In this document: piece after piece, positions 57,900 to 64,000 of the stretch
How the letters are laid out: every line of letters begins with the position of its first letter
Numbering within the stretch: the stretch's first letter is position 1
Assembly: GCA_019321725.1 (NCBI GenBank)
Contig: CM033115.1
Location: 6,086,673 to 6,150,672 of the forward strand
DNA from: Paulownia fortunei
Lineage: Eukaryota > Streptophyta > Magnoliopsida > Lamiales > Paulowniaceae
Reading direction: 5' to 3'
Length of the DNA: 64,000 bases
Notes under the pieces: model-generated
Seen by the model: only the letters and a program-made list of their open reading frames with translations
Databases searched by the model: none
Told to the model about the DNA's origin: nothing
Made by a program: the position numbers and the translations under genes

Positions 57900-58395
57900 G
57901 AGAAAGCGTTCTTTATCTTAGTCACGTTTTGTGAGATACTAGGAATGACTTTAAGTCAATTCACTAGAATGGATACATAATTATTGAGCTAATAGGGTTT
58001 CAACTAATAATCCATACCTTAGGCTCAAATCGGAGATCAGTTGATGGAAGGACTATAGTTTTAAATGTTACCTATGATTTTTGTGGGTTCTTAAAATTAA
58101 TAAGCTAATTCCAAAAGGATTAGTTATTTGAATTAATTAATCTACAAAATTAATTGTTCAATTAAGTCAAAAGTTGTGAGTCCACTACTAGTTTATGGGT
58201 GAACTTGAGGGATTACATACTAACTTGGATAAATTCATTTCTTGCTTCAGAAATAATCCACGCATAGGATTGAATTAATTATATGAATACTTAATATAAT
58301 TAATTAATGAAACTCATATTAATTTATTCTTTAAATTAATTTAATTAATTAATTAGATCAGTTATTGACCCAATTGGATTAGGAAGCCCAACTGA
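57900..58395 (+). mobile_element. Fragment of a diverged Copia LTR (family C)
   Basis: It matches 59,930-60,430 (for example TATTGAGCTAATAGGG, AATAATCCATACC and the ATTAATTAATT-rich tail) and more distantly family A. It looks like part of the 5' LTR of the Copia at 58,900-60,600. It ends where TGTAACACCCC begins. Confidence 0.7.
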
Positions 58396-58865
58396 AATTG
58401 TAACACCCCTTAACCTAACTGCAGAACTTAAACAAGTTAATATAGTTAAGTCAAGAAATATTAATTTTTCTTCAATACTAGAGTTATGGTTTTAATAAAA
58501 ATTCCCTATTTGGCTACAAGAGAAAGAACTTGAATTCATTTATTGCTTCATTTTATTTTAAACACACCATATATATAATTTAAAATTGAATACATCTGTT
58601 TACAAAACCACAACAGAGCGACTTATTTAAAAAAAATTGCTTGAAGCATGACATACGAGTAAATCTCTATCTGGCTGCTCTGGAGACTCAATCAACCTCT
58701 AAACCTATACATTTCTACTTGTATCACATAAATCTAATGAGCTAAAGGCTCAACAAGGGAAAAGTGTTGCAATAACAAATAGCATATATGAATATCTCAT
58801 AAATCATTAAATGCATTATTTTATTTAATAACTTTCATTCATAAATTATTCTTTAGGGCCTTTAA
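58396..58865 (+). mobile_element. Unclassified LTR-like piece starting TGTAACACCCC
   Basis: TGTAACACCCCTTAACC is a common start of plant Gypsy LTRs. The piece interrupts the Copia between LTR fragment and RNase H. No second boundary, PBS or target duplication was found. Confidence 0.4.
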
Positions 58866-58899
58866 AGTGTGGTACCTAACTAATAGCGATAGATGTAAT

Positions 58900-59299
58900 G
58901 CAATTGGTTCCAAGTAAGAGGAAACAATGGATTCCCCTATCGAGACTAAATACATCACAACATACGATGCTTTGAAAGATGTTGTTTGGGTATGGAACTT
59001 CATCTAATAGTTAGATAGTCATGTCTATTATTAATCTAGTCCTAGTGTACTTCTATAACAATAAGGCAATTATCAAGCGAATGAGCCAAGGTTTTATAAA
59101 AGATCTAAGCACATAATGAGGCAATACTATCTAATTTGAAGAACTATTTGTAGAGGTGATGTTAAAGTGGAAAAAGTTGCCTTGGCAAAAAATATAACAG
59201 ACTCACTAACTAAACCCATAGCGAAAGAGCATTTGAAAGGCATATTGAGAATATGGCCCTTAGATACATGGACAATTGGGTCTAAGATAAGTCGGAGAT
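58900..59299 (+). pseudogene. Copia RNase H remnant of the family-C element
   Basis: DSPIETKYITTYDALKDVVWVWNFI (about 58,929-59,005) corresponds to DSTxEAEYIAASDAAKEAVW of Copia RNase H, followed by KRSKHIMRQYYLI and KNITDSLTKPIAKEHLKGIL (about 59,190-59,245). Stops and shifts are frequent. It ends with AAGATAAGTCGGAGATTAT, the polypurine tract equivalent, before the LTR at 59,300. The rest of pol is missing. Confidence 0.8.
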
Positions 59300-60600
59300 T
59301 ATTAAAGTAGTGCACAGCGAGCCAATTAAATTGGCATGTAAAATATATTATTATATAATTAATATCAATATAATCGCATTTCTTCATTTTTATTTTTATA
59401 TTATTAAATTTAGATGAAGTCCATAGACTTACATAGCTATAGGGCTTGGTCGCTCATAGGATTTCGACCATGAAATATGCCTCTATGACTATGGTTGTCA
59501 AATGATTCAAGTTGAGGATCATTGACATAGGACATCAATGGATTTAGTAAGATTACTTGTATATTGTAGTCATACAAAAAGAATGCTTCATTCCATGGTC
59601 ATCAATATTGTGACACTACTGTATAGATAGGGTACTTGTTAGAGAATAAGAAAACCCATATAATAAACTCCCAATTGGAAAAGAAATATTGTCAAATGGG
59701 AATATTCTCATTATAATAGTGATTGAATTAGCTTTTAGATTTGAGGCACCGTTATAATCTTGTGTATAAGATATTACACTTTGATTTATTTTTTGACTGC
59801 ATGATAATTATAAGAATATTATTTTGGGTATAATATCTTCATATATGGAGGTTAATGAATAACTGATAAAAGATCCGTCATTAGGTGAACTAAATTTTTC
59901 ATGGTGCTTGACTCCGCTAATCCTTGGCTAAGGTTGAATGAAGTTTTTCTAGTTTCATTGTCGAGTTAAGTTATTAGGAACAAATACATGCTATTGAGCT
60001 AATAGGGCTTTGGCTAATAATACATACCATTTAGCTTAATCGAGATATTAGTTGATACAAGAACTATACTTACATGGTATTCGTAATTGAAAAGGTTCAC
60101 TATTTCATCTATATCTGCATTTTCATGGCGTGTTGCTAGAGGCTACCCATAATTTATGGGTTATTAGAATTAATGAGTTAATTTCAAGAGAATTAATTAA
60201 TTAAATTTATTACTTAATTACGTCACAAACTTCTAGGTGAACCTAAGGATCATACACTAACTTGGACAAATCCAACTCTTGCCTAAGCAATAATCTAAGT
60301 GTTGGATTAATTTAGTTAATTTGATTAATTAATGGGTTTTAAATTAATTCAATTATTAAATTAATTCAACTATTTGATTTGATCAATTAATTAATATTTG
60401 GAATAGGGAGCCTAATCAGAATAAATAGTTAATTGATTGGATCAATTAATTATATTGAACCTATTTAATCATGGAATGAAATTAATTTAATTGATTGAAT
60501 TAATTAAACTGGATCTAATTAAATAATTACCTCTAGGTTCATTAGATATGGGCTTGTAAGAAATCCAACAGAAATTAGATTTGGAATCCAACTCCTAAAC
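59300..60600 (+). mobile_element. 3' LTR of the family-C Copia (right edge uncertain)
   Basis: It starts TATTAAAGTAGTGCAC, a decayed TGTTAGAGTAG, and follows family A block by block (GGGCTTGGTCGCTCATAGG, GAAATATGCCTCTA, TTGAGGCACCG), but is strongly diverged. The end is not clear; LTR-like sequence fades between 60,600 and 61,300. Confidence 0.7.
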
Positions 60601-62191
60601 ATAACAGGGTTAGATAATTCACAAGTGATTAAATTTCTATTCAGAAATGAACACATAGTATGAACACATAAAATGAAAACAAGGTGTATGGATATGGAAG
60701 AAGTTCCATACAGATAGAACTTGAGAGGTTATAAACCCCAAAGGGAGGTCAGCTACTAGGGTTAAGAGAGAACCCTAGAGGATAAATTTTTTAGGCCAAA
60801 ATCAGCCACCAATCCACCATATTCCTTTTCCAAAAGCAATGCAGTTTTTGCTTCGTGTTACACTGTTTTGATTTTTTTCTTTCACAAGTTGAATTAAGAA
60901 TCAAACATACACCTTACACAATTATTGTTCCCTTGTTCCAAACATATATGCACCCTTAGAATTAGAGCATCTTGCAAATTATGGAATTGAATTTTAGTAT
61001 TTTGGTAATTCACATCTTATGATTAAGGTAGTAAATGATAATCAAATCCTGAAAGGCCAATCAAGTCAGGCCACTTCATCAAATAATTATGGCAAGAACT
61101 CCTATCTTACAAATATATATAGGAATAATCTCCAAGAAGTATAACACAGGTTGAGAAAAAGAAGAAGTTCAAGTAAGAAAGGTGTTGAAGGAAGTTCTCT
61201 TAACTTAAGTCCATCAAATTCAAAGGATCAATGTTGTTCAGGCGAAAATCAAGTTTTCATCATGAAGCTCCTTTAAATATTAATAATTAATTTGATATTA
61301 TGGTGTTATACCTTTGAATTAACATTATTAGAGATCAAATCAACCTTAAAGGAGATTAGAAGGTCGATTCCATCAACAAGTTACCAAATCCACAAAGTTA
61401 ACATTCCTAAATTGTAATGTCTAATTTGAAATCATGGTGCTAAACTTTCAAAATAATGTTATTGAATGAAGAAATTAAATTTGGAGGATATTAAATCACC
61501 GATTCCAACTCTAAAATTTCAAATTTCAAAATTCTTATTATTGGGGAGAATAATCAAAAGATTAATTAGGGATTATACCCATTTTTATTTATTCAATTCA
61601 AATAAAATTCAATTTATACTATTTCGCATATTTGTTATTTTGGCAAATAATGAAATTTATGTTACAACAAATTTTAGGGGTTTCTTGATGGGTTCGCGCC
61701 ATTTTGGCTACCAAACAAAAAATGGAAATTTAAAATTTTACCATACATCACATGTAAAAATGTATTCTGAACCTGTGTGACTGATCGAATTAAGAAATGT
61801 TAATACCTAGTGTATATAAAGTTTAAAACTTTATACCTTTTATGCTTTTGGTTAAAGGTAATGAGTGTAACGATTTGAATTGTTATCACATAGTGATCAT
61901 ATTGCCAAGTGAAATTGTGAAGAAATGAGATTTAACACTTAGCAATATTTGATTAGCTAGTAAAATATATATTAGAATATTAATTAAATTAACTATTTAC
62001 TTTGGAAATAATTTGATTATATTCCTAAAATATAAATAAAAAATATTAAAATTGATATTTAATATATTATTTATACGTGTTATTATATAATTGGCTGTAG
62101 AATTTATTTGTCTACATATTTAATCAAATCACCCTAGTGCCCTCCATGCCCAAATTAAACCCTGTAGTAAAAAAGGGGGGGATATCGAAGA
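60601..62191. other. Unassigned AT-rich region
   Basis: No gene recognised. An imperfect direct repeat of ~130-bp spacing lies at about 61,290-61,385 and 61,415-61,510 (shared ATCATGGTG.TA.AC.TT and GATTCCA blocks). The plus-strand 104-codon frame at 61,466-61,780 has no family features. A purine-rich AAAAAAGGGGGGGAT at about 62,170-62,184 may be a polypurine tract for the LTR piece that follows. Confidence 0.45.
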
Positions 62192-62794
62192 TAGTAGAGT
62201 AATGCTTGGTGAGTTAGATTTAGCTACATTTATACTTTTGTAATAGATATTCTTTTTAAATCAATGTCAATTAATTAGGTATTTTTGTATCTTCATTTAT
62301 TTTTATTAAATTAAGACATTAATGGTTCAACAAAATTTTCACATAAGATGCATGCTCGTAAGGAGAGTGTCTCATTTGATGGACACTAGTGTAAGGACAC
62401 TAATGTATGCATGTGAGTACTTATTAAGGAACAATTACATTAAACAACACTGTTTATAAATTTCAAATTGGAAATAAAATATTGTGGAATATGCAATTTC
62501 TATGTTACGATATTACAAGATTAATCCTTAGCCATAAGGCTTTATGGTAATCTTGTGCATAGTTAGTTGGTTATGTTTCAATTTCAATTATAGGTTAACT
62601 ATAAGAAAAAAAAATTAGGTACAATTTAATTATGTATGGAGGTTATAAGTGACCAACAAATGATCTATCATATATCTAGATGAATAGAGAAATCTTCTAT
62701 ATTTTTCATGGTTCTTGACTTGGAACTCATTGGCCAAAGCCAAATGAAAGCTAGAAAATAGTTTTATGATTACATCGTTGAGTCAAGTAACTAG
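62192..62794 (+). mobile_element. Family-C Copia LTR fragment interrupted by a family-A LTR
   Basis: From TAGTAGAGTAATGCTTGG it follows the LTR-A/C layout (GATGCATGCTCGTAAGGAGAGTGTC, GTACTTATTAAGGAACAA, CTTATGGTAATCTTGTGCATAG) until the next LTR inserts after ACTAG (62,790-62,794). Confidence 0.65.
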
Positions 62795-64000
62795 TGTTAG
62801 AGTAGGATGTCCAACACCCCAATTAGATTGAGTATATTATACTCTTTTGCTTTTGTAAAGACAATCTTATTGGGAATCATATTAATAAAGAGGCATTTTC
62901 TTTATCTTATGTCTTGCATTTTTTATTTCTGTACATTAGATAAAGTCCTTAAACCAAATTTAGCTACGGGGCATGATCGCGTATATGATGGCGATCATGG
63001 AACATGCCTCTAAGGCTTTGGTCTTAAAAAATTCCGAGTCAAGAGCTTTTTCAGATGGAACATCAAATAGCTCAGTAAGACTCGTACATATAATGCATGC
63101 TCGTGAGATGAGGATGTCACATTCCATTGGCATTAGCGTAGACACGTAAGTGCATGTATGTGGGTGCTTGTTAGGGAACAAGTACACCAAATATGGCCCG
63201 CAAGAAATTCTTAGTTGGAGGCTATGCCCGTCGAAATAAGAATTTCTGTGTTGCAATAGTACACAACTAGTCCTCAGACTTGAGGTACGATGGTAGCCTT
63301 GTGTGCATCCTACAATACTTTGATATATCTTCTGATTGCTTGACAATCACAAATGGGGTATGTTGGGTGTTGCACTGGTGTGCATGGAGGTTTGTCAATG
63401 GCCAATATAGAATTTGACACTTGTCTTTTTAAACAAGGGAACCTTCTATGTTTTCATAGTTCGTGATTCAAAGACCTTGACCAAGGCAGTATGAATTATG
63501 ATTCTTTAAGAATCATTGGAACTTAAAATGGGATCACAGTTATTGAATCATTTAAGGTTTCAACTTATAATCTATGCCTTAGATTCAATCAGGAGATTAG
63601 CTGTCGAAAGGAACGTACTTGTGTGATACTCGCAACTGAAATAGGTTTACTCGTTATTTCACCTAAGACTAGTTTGCCATGATTACTTGCTAGGTGTTTT
63701 CATGGATAGTGAGGTTTTTGAAATTAAGGAGTTGATTCCAAGCGGATTAATTAATTGGAATAATTGTTATTCATAAGTTGCAAATATTGCAAACCCACTA
63801 CTAGCTTAGTAGTGAACCTAAAAGGGTCACACATCTTTATGAAAAGTAACATTTCTAATTTTAGATTTTATCCAATGGTTGGAAATTAATTAATTAATAC
63901 TGATCAATTAATTAATTAAGTGTTCTGTTTAATTTAATGGTTAAATTAAATTATTCAATTAAATAATTGAATTATTTAATTGGACCTAATTTGATTAGAA
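62795..64000 (+). mobile_element. Family-A Copia LTR, 5' part, running off the window
   Basis: TGTTAGAGTAGGATGTCCAA onward matches the NLR solo LTR (32,250-33,480) with few differences. Whether it is solo or belongs to a full element lies beyond the window. Antisense frame 62,960-63,346 is part of the LTR. Confidence 0.9.

Noticed and set aside
61466..61780. 104-codon plus-strand frame
   Set aside because: No recognised domain, alternative start, within repeat-like DNA with a direct repeat; not supported as a gene.
1..64000. CRISPR array, prokaryotic defence cluster, or organelle DNA insert
   Set aside because: No regularly spaced short repeats, no operon-like packing, no ribosome-binding sites and no recognisable chloroplast or mitochondrial gene blocks; content is plant nuclear transposons.

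Overview
The window looks like AT-rich, repeat-dense plant nuclear DNA, of the kind found in gene-poor or pericentromeric chromatin. The host genes that can be recognised are a coiled-coil NB-LRR (NLR) resistance gene of the R1/late-blight type and a retrocopy of a B12D/MLRQ-like mitochondrial gene; both are broken. The R1-like NLR style and the Copia/Gypsy repertoire suggest an asterid, perhaps Lamiales, but that is an inference. No bacterial operon, CRISPR array, rRNA or convincing tRNA gene is visible.

Layout. 1-6.0 kb: two Ty3/Gypsy pieces of one lineage in opposite orientation. 6.2-24.8 kb: a Ty1/Copia element (copia-1, + strand) whose 3' LTR was split by a complete but decayed Ty3/Gypsy element (gypsy-2, - strand, 12,815-22,855). 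24.8-30.9 kb: a second Copia (copia-2, - strand), truncated at both LTRs. 31.9-36.85 kb: the NLR, interrupted by a 2,237-bp solo Copia LTR with a perfect 5-bp target duplication, plus two 1-bp frameshifts. 37.5-38.76 kb: a Copia fragment (copia-3). 38.77-39.34 kb: a processed B12D pseudogene with poly(A) tract and 13-bp target duplication.

39.5-57.9 kb: one LINE on the - strand, now about 18 kb long because other elements landed in it: a hAT-type piece, an inverted solo LTR that itself carries a 9.1-kb CACTA transposon, and about 3.1 kb of LTR-like DNA inside ORF1. 57.9-64 kb: a diverged Copia with LTR remnants, and the start of a further LTR of the family that broke the NLR.

The window therefore records successive insertions (host or LINE, then solo LTR, then CACTA; Copia LTR, then Gypsy). 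Coding regions of the elements are full of stops, and G-to-A/C-to-T type changes recur at LTR tips and catalytic residues, fitting decay of methylated DNA. The most unusual non-coding signal is a GC-rich, multi-hairpin segment in the copia-1 leader at 8,534-8,684. I see no intact undescribed multi-gene system.
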